From the NCBI RefSeq assembly GCF_022374895.2, contig NZ_CP092423.2, positions 1,488,001 through 1,552,000 on the forward strand: a DNA stretch of 64,000 nucleotides, in the 5' to 3' direction. Below the pieces are notes generated by a model. That model saw only the letters and a program-made list of their open reading frames with translations. It searched no databases and was not told the DNA's origin. The translations under genes were made by a program, and so were the position numbers. The DNA is from Mycobacterium lentiflavum. Its GTDB lineage: Bacteria > Actinomycetota > Actinomycetes > Mycobacteriales > Mycobacteriaceae. Shown here one piece after another: positions 18,602 through 27,270 of the stretch (position 1 is its first letter; each line of letters starts with the position of its first letter).

Positions 18602-18817
18602 ATGGTCAAGACCAAGGCCTGCATGCACTGCGGACACACGTTCCATCCGGACGAGCGACCGCGCGACGTTTCCGATCCGGAATGGCTTCCGGCGGCAGCC
18701 GGCTATTGTTCGCATGAATGCAGTGACCGGTACCATTGCGAGATGGGGCATAGTTGCTCCACCCATGTGAAAGAGAAGGCTCGGCGCGAGGCCGCCAAGG
18801 CGGCGCAGGCTCGGTAA
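18602..18817 (+). CDS. Cys-rich zinc-binding miniprotein
   Basis: This 71-residue protein has a CMHCGHTFHPDERP knuckle, a CSHECSDRYHCEMGHSC cluster and a C-terminal basic helix (KEKARREAAKAAQAR). The many Cys and His residues suggest one or two structural zinc sites; it looks like a treble-clef or MYM-type knuckle, but I cannot assign a family. I chose ATG 18602; a longer frame from 18485 has an unconvincing N-terminus. It stands alone between mmpL and the universal stress gene. Confidence 0.65.
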   Translation: MVKTKACMHCGHTFHPDERPRDVSDPEWLPAAAGYCSHECSDRYHCEMGHSCSTHVKEKARREAAKAAQAR

Positions 18818-19027
18818 GAAGCAAGACGTCCCTGACTGATCGGTCGAACTGCTTGCGTTCACCTGAACCTGTTGTGCGACTCCGGCATTGGGGACCAACA
18901 CGCTAGATTCAGTCCGTTATCACCGCACTTCGGACGGCCATCCAACGCGCGATATTCATTGCGGCACAAACCGTTCGCCTTATTGCTATTAGTCATCCAC
19001 ACGGCTTCGGTTTCCCCCTTCCCGCCG

Positions 19028-19927
19028 TCAGCATTGGCGGGCCACGATCACGGAGGACTTGGCCCGGTTGACTACCGCAGCACCGACCGATCCCAACAGC
19101 CTGCGATTGAACCAGCCGCAACCGTGGCTGCCGACCACCACCAATTGCGCACGTTCTGATGCGGCGATCAGCCAACGTGCCGGATCGCCAATCTCGATTC
19201 TGCGACGAATGTCCACCTCGGGGTAGCGTTCATGCCAACCCGCCAGCCGCTCAGCGAGCGTCTCCTCCTCCTCGGATAGTTCAGCGTCCCACTTGGCGTT
19301 CTGGACCAACCCGCTGGAACTGGAAGCACGGGGATCCATCCACGCGTGTAGCGCCGTCAGGCTGACACCCCGTCGGGAGGCCTCCTCGAACGCAATAGCA
19401 GTCGCCGCTTCCGAGGCCGGTGAGCCGTCGATGCCCACCAGCACCGGCGCCCCTGCGACATCGGCCACGATGGCGTCGTCGTCACGGATCACGGCGACCG
19501 GGCAGTGCGCGTGGTGGACCAACGCCGAACTTACGGAGCCCAGGAAACCGCGGGCCACCGCGCCGCGATGTCCCCGGCAGCCGACCACGACCATCTCGGC
19601 GTCTTTGGAGAGGTCGACGAGCGTCGGGACGGCGGCCGAATGGCACAGCTTGGTATGGATCTGTAAGGGACCGCACCCCCCGCTGCTCTCTTCGGCGACC
19701 CTGATCGCTGACTCGATGAAATTGGGTGCCCGCTGTTCGTGCGAATGCCGAGAGCCAGCCAACGTGGCGACCTCGAACCACTCCGGTAAGGGCGTGTCCA
19801 CGGCGTGGACCAGCGTGAGTGGCACATTCCGTAGTGCCGCATCGTGGGCCGCCCACTGAACAGCACTCAGTGCCGCTGCGGAGCGGTCAACGCCTACGAG
19901 GATCGCGCCAGGTCGTGGTTGCCCCAT
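19028..19927 (-). CDS. Tandem universal stress protein
   Basis: The 299-residue protein consists of two Usp domains, as in M. tuberculosis Rv2623 and its paralogues. Domain 1 begins ILVGVDRSAAALSAVQWAAH and ends VVVGCRGHRGAVARGFLGSV; domain 2 begins PVLVGIDGSPASEAATAIAF and ends VVVGSHGCGWFNRRLLGSV. The G-x2-G-x9-G(S) pattern at each end is the ATP-binding signature; domain 1 has GHRGAVARGFLGS and domain 2 GCGWFNRRLLGS. Several such paralogues belong to the DosR dormancy regulon, and a DosR-box-like sequence lies about 85 bases upstream (20010-20029). Confidence 0.92.
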   Translation of the reverse strand: MGQPRPGAILVGVDRSAAALSAVQWAAHDAALRNVPLTLVHAVDTPLPEWFEVATLAGSRHSHEQRAPNFIESAIRVAEESSGGCGPLQIHTKLCHSAAVPTLVDLSKDAEMVVVGCRGHRGAVARGFLGSVSSALVHHAHCPVAVIRDDDAIVADVAGAPVLVGIDGSPASEAATAIAFEEASRRGVSLTALHAWMDPRASSSSGLVQNAKWDAELSEEEETLAERLAGWHERYPEVDIRRRIEIGDPARWLIAASERAQLVVVGSHGCGWFNRRLLGSVGAAVVNRAKSSVIVARQC

Positions 19928-20009
19928 TCGGTTCTCTTCTCTCGGCTACGTCCCCACCGACAGGATCACTCAGGGCGGCCGTGATGGTCAGGGCCGAAAA
20001 GATGCAAGC

Positions 20010-20029
20010 CACAGGACTAAAGGCACCCA
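20010..20029. promoter_or_regulatory. DosR-box-like sequence
   Basis: CACAGGACTAAAGGCACCCA matches 14 of 20 positions of the DosR consensus TTSGGGACTWWAGTCCCSAA, including an unbroken GGACTAAAG half-site. It lies in the divergent region between the universal stress gene and the serine hydrolase. The other half is weak. Found by eye and not scored against the genome. Confidence 0.35.
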
Positions 20030-20073
20030 CCCATGGACACTGAGATTGTGCGCCGTTCACCCCAGGGCCGCAG

Positions 20074-21564
20074 TTGACGAATCGTGCCGGCAAATCCCTC
20101 CGAAAGGCCATTGCCCTCGGAGCTGTCGCGCTTGCAGCCGTTGCCGCGTGCTCGCGTGGCGATGCAGCGCACAACGCATCGAGCGACCGGGGACAGCCAA
20201 CGCAGGCGCCAGCCGCGCCCACCGCACCTGACTTCGCAAAAGTCTCCGAGCTCCTCAACGATGCGATCACGGCAAACAGGCTGCCCGGCGCCGTGGCGGT
20301 GATCGGGCACGCCGGCAACATCGCCTTCCACCACGTGTACGGCTCGCGCAAGCTGGCGGGCGAACCCGGGCTGGACGGATTGCCGGCACCTGCGGAGTCG
20401 ATGACTGAAGACACGATTTTCGATATGGCGTCGCTGACGAAAAGCCTCGCAACGGCGACCGCCGTCATGCAGCTCTACGAACGAGGAGAGGTTGAGTTCG
20501 ACGATCCCGTGCAGCATTACTTGCCCGACTTCACAGCGAACGATCCCCGGCGTACGCGCGTGACCGTTCGCATGTTGCTCACGCACACTTCGGGCTTACC
20601 GGGTGATGTCAATCTGGGAGATCCATGGGGACTGGACGGGGCCGAAAAGGCAGAGGGCGTTCACCGTGCGCTCAGCACAGCGCTGGAGTCTGACCCCGGC
20701 GACGGGTTTCGTTACTCCGACATCAACTTCATCTTGCTTGGGGCTCTGATCGAGAAGGTTTCAGGTGAGGCCCTGGATGTCTACGTCCAGCAACATGTGT
20801 TCGCGCCGCTCGGCATGACAGATACCCGCTACCTTCCCCCGGCGAAAGCATGCGGTCCGCACACGACCATCGGATCCGCGGTCGGATGGGCTCCCTCGCC
20901 TCAAGAGTCGGCGCGAGACGACTGTCCTGCCGGGACGTGGGACATCGATCTATTGCCGCGCATCGCACCGACCGCACGCGACGAAGAGGGGAGAGCAGAT
21001 CCCGGCAGAAATCCCGATCTCGATCACCTGTTGCGGGGCACCGTGCAGGACACCACCGCTCGGCGCATGGGTGGGGTCGCCGGGCATGCCGGCGTGTTCT
21101 CGACGGCACACGACGTCAGCATCTTCGCGCAGGCACTGCTCGACCGGCTCGCGGGTCGCCCCAGTCAATTTCCGTTGATGCAAACGACTTTGCAAACGAT
21201 GACGAGCCCGCAGCAGCCCGGACACAACACGCAACAACTCGAAGCGGCGAATGCCGCAGCCCGAGCAGCTGGACCGAATACGACGGATCCGCTTCTCGCC
21301 CAGCACTATCCGGCGATCGCGGGCGCAAATCTGCGCGGCTTCGGCTGGGACATCGATACTGCCGACTCCACGGCGCGGGGCGCGATCCTCCCAATCGGAA
21401 GCTTTGGCCACACCGGCTTTACCGGGACCTCGCTTTGGATGGACCCCGGCTCCGATACCTATATCGTTCTGCTCTCGAATTCGATCCACGTGCGCGGCAG
21501 TCCGCCCATGTCGAAGTTGCGGGGCGAGGTTGCGACGGCAGCGGCGCAGGCCCTTCGTCTGTGA
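20074..21564 (+). CDS. Beta-lactamase-fold serine hydrolase, lipoprotein
   Basis: This 496-residue class C beta-lactamase/esterase-type protein has a signal peptide (LRKAIALGAVALAAVAAC) with lipobox VAAC at about residue 26. Motif 1 (SxxK) is in FDMASLTKSLATATAVMQLY, the Tyr motif is YSDINFILLGALIEKVSG, and the third (HTG) is in GSFGHTGFTGTSLWMDPGSD. RMLLTHTSGLPG is also family-typical. It is likely an exported esterase, D-aminopeptidase or penicillin-binding-protein-like enzyme; substrate unknown. TTG 20074 fits directly before the basic signal-peptide start. The next gene also encodes a cell-wall enzyme. Confidence 0.88.
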   Translation: MTNRAGKSLRKAIALGAVALAAVAACSRGDAAHNASSDRGQPTQAPAAPTAPDFAKVSELLNDAITANRLPGAVAVIGHAGNIAFHHVYGSRKLAGEPGLDGLPAPAESMTEDTIFDMASLTKSLATATAVMQLYERGEVEFDDPVQHYLPDFTANDPRRTRVTVRMLLTHTSGLPGDVNLGDPWGLDGAEKAEGVHRALSTALESDPGDGFRYSDINFILLGALIEKVSGEALDVYVQQHVFAPLGMTDTRYLPPAKACGPHTTIGSAVGWAPSPQESARDDCPAGTWDIDLLPRIAPTARDEEGRADPGRNPDLDHLLRGTVQDTTARRMGGVAGHAGVFSTAHDVSIFAQALLDRLAGRPSQFPLMQTTLQTMTSPQQPGHNTQQLEAANAAARAAGPNTTDPLLAQHYPAIAGANLRGFGWDIDTADSTARGAILPIGSFGHTGFTGTSLWMDPGSDTYIVLLSNSIHVRGSPPMSKLRGEVATAAAQALRL

Positions 21565-21724
21565 GGGGTGCTCAAGTGATGAGATCCGGTTCGCCGCCCG
21601 CTATTGGCGCTGGTACAGCCGTCCGGGACACCCGAGGCGGTATCCCCATCCCAGCGGGTCGCCCATTGGCGGTTGGCTACGCGATGCGACCCCAGCGGCC
21701 CCTGCACTTCGTATGGTGTTCATC

Positions 21725-22456
21725 ATGGACGCTGTCATGCCCGGCCGTCGCGACGATGGCCGTACGCCCGTCAGCCGTCGCAAGCTGCTCCAGCTCGTCG
21801 GTGGCGCAGGGGCTGTGGCGATCGGCGGCGGGTGCTCTCGCTCGGTCGCTGCGCCCGTCGTCCCGCTTAGCACGGCTTCAGCTGTCATGTTGTGTCGAGA
21901 CGCCTGGGGTGCCCGGCCCGCCTTAGCCGGCGGCAGGCCTCACACCATCACTCGCATGACGCTGCACCACGAAGCTGTCGTGCTGGGAGACAACCGCAAC
22001 GCTCCGGGCCGTCTGCGTCGGGACCAGCGGTACCACCAGGACAAGGGATGGGTCGACATCGCCTATCACGTCGGCGTCGACCGCGACGGCAACATCTACG
22101 AACTGCGCACGCCGCAAATCGCGGGCGACACGGCAACGGACTACGACACGACGGGGCATTTCCTCGTTCTCTGCGAAGGGGATTTCGACAAAGAAGTCGT
22201 CTCCGAAGCCCAACTTCACGCAGCCGCACTAGCCTTCGCGTGGGCCACGCAGACCTTTCACATCACCAGCAGCACTCTGGCCGGCCACCGCGACCTTGCC
22301 CAAACCTCATGCCCGGGCGCAGACCTGTACGCGCATCTTTCGTCGGGAGACCTCAAGCGCCGCATCGACGATCTAGTGGCAGCGGGACCCGTGAACCTGC
22401 AACGCGTCTGCGGGCCGGACGCGGCGGCAACCGTTTCCGCAATCGAGGCGGGCTAA
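21725..22456 (+). CDS. Peptidoglycan-recognition/N-acetylmuramoyl-L-alanine amidase, Tat lipoprotein
   Basis: The 243-residue protein carries a twin-arginine signal (SRRKLLQLVGGAGAVAIGGG) ending in a Cys (GGGC), so it is exported folded and lipidated. The catalytic domain is amidase_2/PGRP type: RDAWGARPA, MTLHHEAVV (first zinc His), IAYHVGVDRDGNIYELR, then TLAGHRDLAQTSCPG with the second His and the zinc Cys. Such enzymes cut the bond between muramic acid and the stem peptide. I chose ATG 21725; ATG 21713 is a close alternative. It may act with the upstream penicillin-binding-like hydrolase (inference from position). Confidence 0.88.
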   Translation: MDAVMPGRRDDGRTPVSRRKLLQLVGGAGAVAIGGGCSRSVAAPVVPLSTASAVMLCRDAWGARPALAGGRPHTITRMTLHHEAVVLGDNRNAPGRLRRDQRYHQDKGWVDIAYHVGVDRDGNIYELRTPQIAGDTATDYDTTGHFLVLCEGDFDKEVVSEAQLHAAALAFAWATQTFHITSSTLAGHRDLAQTSCPGADLYAHLSSGDLKRRIDDLVAAGPVNLQRVCGPDAAATVSAIEAG

Positions 22457-22524
22457 TCGCCGTGCGTCCGACGCCGTCGGGCGCCGAGCACGAAAGCACG
22501 CGAGTAAGGCCGTAGTCTTCCTTC

Positions 22525-23943
22525 GTGAATGCGATCGACCCCGACAAGCTCGACATTTGCCTGCAGGTGCTGGCCGACGTTGAGTCATTGCCACCCGAGC
22601 ACCCCGATGCCGTCGCGGTGCGCCGGGCGACCGCGGGCATATTCAAGTCGGTCAGGAAGGCCCGCCGTGCCGCCAAGCGCGACGCGGTGGCCGCCGCCGA
22701 CGACGCCGTGACCGCTGCTACCGCCACCGGTGCGCCCGGCCGCATCGACGACGAGACCCGCGGCCTGCCATTGGTGTCGACTGCGGTGGGCGCCAGCGCC
22801 GGCACATTGCTGCGGCCGCGCTCGTGCTACGTGTGCAAACACCGCTACACGGTGGTCGACGCCTTCTACCATCAGCTCTGCCCGGAGTGCGCCGCGCTCA
22901 ACCGCGCCAAGCGCGATGCCCGCACCGACCTCGCCGGTAGGAGCGCCCTGCTCACCGGTGGTCGCGCCAAGATCGGCATGTACATAGCGCTGCGGCTGCT
23001 CCGTGATGGTGCGCACACGACCATCACCACCCGCTTTCCGAATGACGCCGTGCGGCGGTTCGCGGGGATGCCCGACAGCGCCGACTGGCTGCACCGGCTC
23101 CGCGTCGTGGGCATCGACCTGCGCGATCCAGCCCAGGTCGTCGCGCTCGCCGACACCGTGGCCGCCCACGGCCCGCTGGACATCCTGATCAACAACGCCG
23201 CCCAGACGGTGCGCCGCGCTCCCGGCTCCTACGCCGCACTCATCGAGGCAGAGCGCAGCCCGGCGCCGGAACTCGTCGACGTGATCACGTTCGACCGTGT
23301 CAGCGATGCTCATCCTGCCGCACTCGCCGGAAGCCTCGCCGAGCACCAAACTCCGCATGCCGTAACTGAATTGGCGCTTACCGCCCGAAGCGCGTCGCCC
23401 GACCGGATCGTCGCGGGCACCGCCATCGACGCCGGTGGTCTGCTGCCCGATACCGCGCCGATCAACAGTTGGACCCAACGCGTGCACGAGGTCGACGCGA
23501 TGGAACTGCTCGAAGTTCAACTCTGCAACCAAACCGCGCCGTTCATTCTGGTGAGCCGCTTGCGTCCGGCGATGGCCGCTTCACCCGCGCGCCGCAAGTA
23601 TGTGGTGAATGTGTCCGCGATGGAGGGGCAGTTCAGCCGCGCGTACAAGGGCCCGGGCCATCCGCACACCAACATGGCGAAGGCCGCACTTAACATGCTC
23701 ACCCGCACCAGCGCCAAAGAGATGCTCGAGCAGGACCGCATTCTGATGACGGCCGTGGATACGGGCTGGATCACCGACGAGCGTCCGCACCCGACCAAGC
23801 TGCGACTTGCCGACGAGGGCTTCCATGCCCCGCTCGACCTGGTCGACGGTGCCGCTCGCGTCTATGACCCGATTGTCCGCGGGGAGTCCGGCGACGATCT
23901 GTACGGCTGCTTCCTCAAGGACTACTCGCCGAGCAATTGGTAG
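22525..23943 (+). CDS. SDR oxidoreductase with N-terminal zinc-ribbon
   Basis: This 472-residue protein has three parts. Residues 1-95 are a helical Ala/Arg-rich domain. Residues 95-130 carry CYVCKHRYTVVDAFYHQLC followed by PEC, a CxxC-CxxC zinc ribbon. From about 135 there is a short-chain dehydrogenase: GRSALLTGGRAKIGMYIALR (nucleotide loop), DILINNAAQTVRR (NNA motif), YVVNVSAMEGQFSRAYKGPG with HPHTNMAKAALNMLTR (catalytic Ser, Tyr and Lys in an expanded spacing). An insertion of about 90 residues lies between the NNA motif and the active site. Substrate unknown. The start is GTG 22525. Confidence 0.82.
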   Translation: MNAIDPDKLDICLQVLADVESLPPEHPDAVAVRRATAGIFKSVRKARRAAKRDAVAAADDAVTAATATGAPGRIDDETRGLPLVSTAVGASAGTLLRPRSCYVCKHRYTVVDAFYHQLCPECAALNRAKRDARTDLAGRSALLTGGRAKIGMYIALRLLRDGAHTTITTRFPNDAVRRFAGMPDSADWLHRLRVVGIDLRDPAQVVALADTVAAHGPLDILINNAAQTVRRAPGSYAALIEAERSPAPELVDVITFDRVSDAHPAALAGSLAEHQTPHAVTELALTARSASPDRIVAGTAIDAGGLLPDTAPINSWTQRVHEVDAMELLEVQLCNQTAPFILVSRLRPAMAASPARRKYVVNVSAMEGQFSRAYKGPGHPHTNMAKAALNMLTRTSAKEMLEQDRILMTAVDTGWITDERPHPTKLRLADEGFHAPLDLVDGAARVYDPIVRGESGDDLYGCFLKDYSPSNW

Positions 23944-24036
23944 TAGCTACGACGCGCTATTGAGCGTTCATGGTCACAAGTCGGTAACGTTTGCTCGCCG
24001 AATACCGAAATGCAGTAGGTGGCAACAGGCAACGCG

Positions 24037-24507
24037 ATGAGGAAGATCAAAACTGTCGCCGTGGTCTCGGTCGGCGTCTCGTTCATCACGGCTCCGGGGA
24101 CGATTGCTGAATTTCCTGCGCGCGCCGACGGTGCAGGGGCCGCGTTGTACGGCGGCGTCAACCGGGTTCGCGACGCATGCGGGGCGATCGGCGCCGACCC
24201 ACGTCTGACAGAAGCAGCGCAGCGGCATGCGGACGACATGCTGCGCAACGGTGTGAACGGCCATATCGGTTCGGACGGCTCTTCACCGCAGGTGCGTATC
24301 ACTGACGCGGGCTACCGGACCCCCTACAGCGGCGAGGTCGTCTTCTGGGGCACCGGGTCGGCGGCGAATCCGAACCAAGCGCTCGACTTGTGGATGCAAA
24401 GTCCCCCGCACCGCGCCATCATCCTGAACTGCGCATACACCACAGCCGGCTTCGCCACCGCTTCCGACGGCAACAAGATGACCATCGTCGGCGACTTCGC
24501 TGCATGA
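24037..24507 (+). CDS. Secreted CAP/SCP-domain protein
   Basis: The 156-residue protein has a signal peptide (MRKIKTVAVVSVGVSFITAP) ending near ARAD, followed by a compact CAP domain: LYGGVNRVRDACGAIGADPR, LTEAAQRHADDMLRNGVNGH, SGEVVFWGTG, LDLWMQSPPHRAIILNCAYT and TAGFATASDG. The usual CAP cleft residues are present (His in AAQRH, Glu in SGEVV, His in PPHRA). Two Cys could form a disulphide. The role of bacterial CAP proteins is poorly defined. I chose ATG 24037; GTG 24019 adds six residues. Confidence 0.82.
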   Translation: MRKIKTVAVVSVGVSFITAPGTIAEFPARADGAGAALYGGVNRVRDACGAIGADPRLTEAAQRHADDMLRNGVNGHIGSDGSSPQVRITDAGYRTPYSGEVVFWGTGSAANPNQALDLWMQSPPHRAIILNCAYTTAGFATASDGNKMTIVGDFAA

Positions 24508-24576
24508 CGCCGGCGCAAAGGGCGCTTGGATGCCGGCCCGCTCCGGGGCGCGCCCCTTGACATTGGATCTAGGCCC

Positions 24577-25116
24577 TCAGTCACGCAACGCTTTTCCCGC
24601 CGGCGCGGGGACCCAGCTTTGCAAAGCCTTGCGGCCAATCAGCTGGCAACCGTGTGTGTAGGCCAACTGCTTTGCGGCAGTGGTGAACTCCTGATTGCTC
24701 ACCACGATGCTCCGCGTGCACCCGTGATGGCGCGCGCCCGCCACCACCTGCTGGACAGCGGCGACTCCAATCGTCTTACCGTGCCGCTTGCACTGGATCG
24801 CCGCATACTGGCCGTCCTTCTCGGCGATCAGGTCGACGCCGTAGTCGCCGACGGCAGGGGTGAAGCTGACCTGCCAGCCCGCGCGCTGCATGCGCGCGGC
24901 GACGTAATCTTCAAACTCCACGCCGTCCATTGCGTCGATTTCCCCGATGCCCGCATCAGTCCGTAATCGCCGCCGCGATCGACGGTAGGCCGGCTGTATC
25001 AAACCGGCGAAAAGCAAACCACAACAGGCGCCTACCACGCCTAGCGCTACGCGGTGCGTAAAAAAGCCAAGCAGAAGCCCGAAGTAGAGCGGGAGAAAAG
25101 CGAAGGCCGCCTTCAT
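24577..25116 (-). CDS. Membrane-anchored Mrr-type restriction endonuclease domain protein
   Basis: The 179-residue protein starts with two hydrophobic helices (FAFLPLYFGLLLGFF and ALGVVGACCGLLFAGLI), a basic linker (YRRSRRRLRTD) and then a PD-(D/E)XK Mrr_cat domain: MDGVEFEDYVAARMQRAGW, GDYGVDLIAEKDG, AAIQCKRHGKTIG. The Asp and the Q-x-K pair are the metal/catalytic residues. The domain cuts DNA in restriction systems; here the membrane anchor suggests action on incoming DNA or a non-restriction role (inference). No methyltransferase is nearby. Confidence 0.85.
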   Translation of the reverse strand: MKAAFAFLPLYFGLLLGFFTHRVALGVVGACCGLLFAGLIQPAYRRSRRRLRTDAGIGEIDAMDGVEFEDYVAARMQRAGWQVSFTPAVGDYGVDLIAEKDGQYAAIQCKRHGKTIGVAAVQQVVAGARHHGCTRSIVVSNQEFTTAAKQLAYTHGCQLIGRKALQSWVPAPAGKALRD

Positions 25117-25290
25117 GACGTGGAGAGGTCTCCCAGGCCCAGCGCGACGGCCGCGGAAGTGACGATCGTTGACGCCCTATTCATGAGCCGATGATAGAGA
25201 TGGACGACGACAAACAACGTCGTCCGGCGACGGCGATGTCGCACGCTTACGGTACGTGTCCCGCAAGGAGCCGGAAACGAAGGTGAGGAC

Positions 25291-26412
25291 GTGAAAATTC
25301 GCTACCGCTCGGTGTTGGTTGTTGTGTCGCTGGCGTTGGTCGCGGCCTGCGGATCAGGCAAGCCAGGTGGTCCGTCCGGGTCGTCTACGGCGTCCGTTGC
25401 CACTGCGCCCGCGACGTCAAAGGTGACGTTGTGGGAGACCGGTTCGAAAGATCTCTACCCGTTGATCGATGCATGGGCTGCGGCGTATCACCTGAAATAT
25501 CCCAACATCACGATCACAACCGACGGCACCTTATCCGATTTCGGAATCTCGCAAGCGGCCACCGGCGCCGTCAATATCGGCGCCTCCGGTGCCTACCTGT
25601 CCGAAGCCGACATCGTCGCGCACCCAGGGCTGATGAACATCGCCGTGGCCGTTTCGGCGCTGCACGTCAGCTACAACCTGCCCGGCATCACCGAGCACCT
25701 CAAGCTGGATGGCAAAGTCTTGGCGGCGATCTACCGGGGCACGATCAAAACCTGGAACGACCCGCAGATCGCCGCTCTCAACCCCGGCGTGAACTTGCCT
25801 GCTACCGCGGTGATTCCGCTCCATCGTTCCGACGGGTCCGGCGACACATTCTTGTTCACCCAGTATCTGGCGAAGCAAGACCCCGACGGCTGGGGCAAGT
25901 CGCCCGGCGCGGGTACCACCGTCGAGTTTCCGGCGGTACCGGGTGCACGGGTTGAAGACGATGCCGAGGGCAAGGCGGGCATGCTGAACGACTGCGCCGC
26001 GAACCCCGGCTGTGTCACCTACCACGGCAGCGGCTACCTCGACGTGGCCCACCAGAAGGGACTGGGTGAAGCCCAATTGGGTAACGCTGCGGGCAATTTC
26101 CTGCTCGCCGACGCCCAGAGCATTGGCGCCGCAGCGGCCAGCTTGGCCTCACAGACCCCGCCGAACCAGTCGATCTCGCTGGTCAACGCGCCCGCCGCGG
26201 ACGGGTACCCGATCGTGAGCTATCTGTACGCTGTCGTCTACGGCAACCAGAAGGATCCCGCCACGGCGCAGACGCTGCAGGCGTTTCTCCACTGGGCGGT
26301 GACCGACGGGAGCAGTCCGTCGTTCCTGGAATCCGTTCATGCCTATGTGTGGCCCCTGCCGGGAGAGGTTGTGAAGTCGTCCGACGCCCAGATCGCCAAG
26401 ATCGCCGGCTAG
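25291..26412 (+). CDS. pstS: Phosphate ABC transporter substrate-binding lipoprotein PstS
   Basis: PstS captures phosphate outside the membrane for the PstCAB importer. The 373-residue lipoprotein has a signal peptide (YRSVLVVVSLALVAACGSG, lipobox VAAC), the binding-site segments KVTLWETGSKDLYPL, GAVNIGASGAYLSEAD and HRSDGSGDTFLFTQYLAKQD, and the C-terminal hinge region GYPIVSYLYAVVYG. No pstC, pstA or pstB genes follow, so the permease is encoded elsewhere; mycobacteria usually have several pstS copies. Confidence 0.93.
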   Translation: MKIRYRSVLVVVSLALVAACGSGKPGGPSGSSTASVATAPATSKVTLWETGSKDLYPLIDAWAAAYHLKYPNITITTDGTLSDFGISQAATGAVNIGASGAYLSEADIVAHPGLMNIAVAVSALHVSYNLPGITEHLKLDGKVLAAIYRGTIKTWNDPQIAALNPGVNLPATAVIPLHRSDGSGDTFLFTQYLAKQDPDGWGKSPGAGTTVEFPAVPGARVEDDAEGKAGMLNDCAANPGCVTYHGSGYLDVAHQKGLGEAQLGNAAGNFLLADAQSIGAAAASLASQTPPNQSISLVNAPAADGYPIVSYLYAVVYGNQKDPATAQTLQAFLHWAVTDGSSPSFLESVHAYVWPLPGEVVKSSDAQIAKIAG

Positions 26413-26454
26413 CCGCGCGTGGCCGATTCACCATATTGGGGTGACCGGGATTGG

Positions 26455-27270
26455 CTACGCGGAGTTCTTGCCCAACCCGCGCTCCATGAAGCGTCCCATG
26501 GTCAGCACGGCGCGGCGACGTGGCATCAAACGGGTGGTGAGCAAGGTGACGAAGCGGTTCGGGCGTCCGGGCATGACGAGATGCTTACGGCCAATTGCTC
26601 TTAACGTTTCCGCCGCGGCGTCGCGTGGATCTGCGATCTGCCACCGGGGATACTGCGACAGAGCATCTCCCTGCGTGTCCATCAGGCCGGCCGACATAAC
26701 GAGCACGTCAACGCCGGTATCGCGGGTTTCGTACCACAGCACCTCACCGAACACAATCTGAAACGCCTTGTTGGCGGCGTACGCGCCGGTGTACGGCGCG
26801 GGAATCAGGCCGGCGCCCGACGCAACGATCACGATGGCTCCTCGGCCCCGCCGCGTCATCAGATGCGCGAAGGGATAGATGAGATTGACGTACGCGCGTG
26901 CGTTGATATCGATCATGGCGTTGTGGACGTCCAACGACATGTCGAGGATTTTCGGTGTGTCCTTCGGGGTGTACATGTGGTTGCAGACAAGGACGTCGAC
27001 GGTGATGTCGGCGAGCTGCTCGAGGATCTTCGGATAGACCGACAAGTCACCGAGATCGACGGCGATGGTGCGGACTTCGACGCCGTACTCGTCGCGAAGC
27101 GCCGTGGCCCGGGCCTCCAGTTCCTCTGCCAGAATGTCAACGAGAACGAGATTGACACGGCGACTGGCGACTTCGCGCGCATAAGCAAAGCCCAGTCCTC
27201 GTTGCCCGGCGCTGCCGGTGACCAGTGCCCAAGAACCCGCGTATCGATCAAGCGGATGGCGTTGACTCAC
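26455..27270 (-). CDS. Short-chain dehydrogenase/reductase
   Basis: This 271-residue classical SDR has WALVTGSAGQRGLGFAYARE as its NAD(P)-binding loop, VDVLVCNHMYTP in place of the usual NNAG motif, GAIVIVASGAGLIPAPYTGA and YAANKAF as the Ser-Tyr-Lys active site, and MSAGLMDTQGD after it. The sequence resembles 17-beta-hydroxysteroid/3-ketoacyl reductase-like members. It is the last gene of the leftward operon that starts at 32209, overlapping the preceding SDR by four bases. The substrate is unknown; the neighbours suggest steroid or lipid oxidation-reduction. Confidence 0.85.
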   Translation of the reverse strand: MSQRHPLDRYAGSWALVTGSAGQRGLGFAYAREVASRRVNLVLVDILAEELEARATALRDEYGVEVRTIAVDLGDLSVYPKILEQLADITVDVLVCNHMYTPKDTPKILDMSLDVHNAMIDINARAYVNLIYPFAHLMTRRGRGAIVIVASGAGLIPAPYTGAYAANKAFQIVFGEVLWYETRDTGVDVLVMSAGLMDTQGDALSQYPRWQIADPRDAAAETLRAIGRKHLVMPGRPNRFVTLLTTRLMPRRRAVLTMGRFMERGLGKNSA

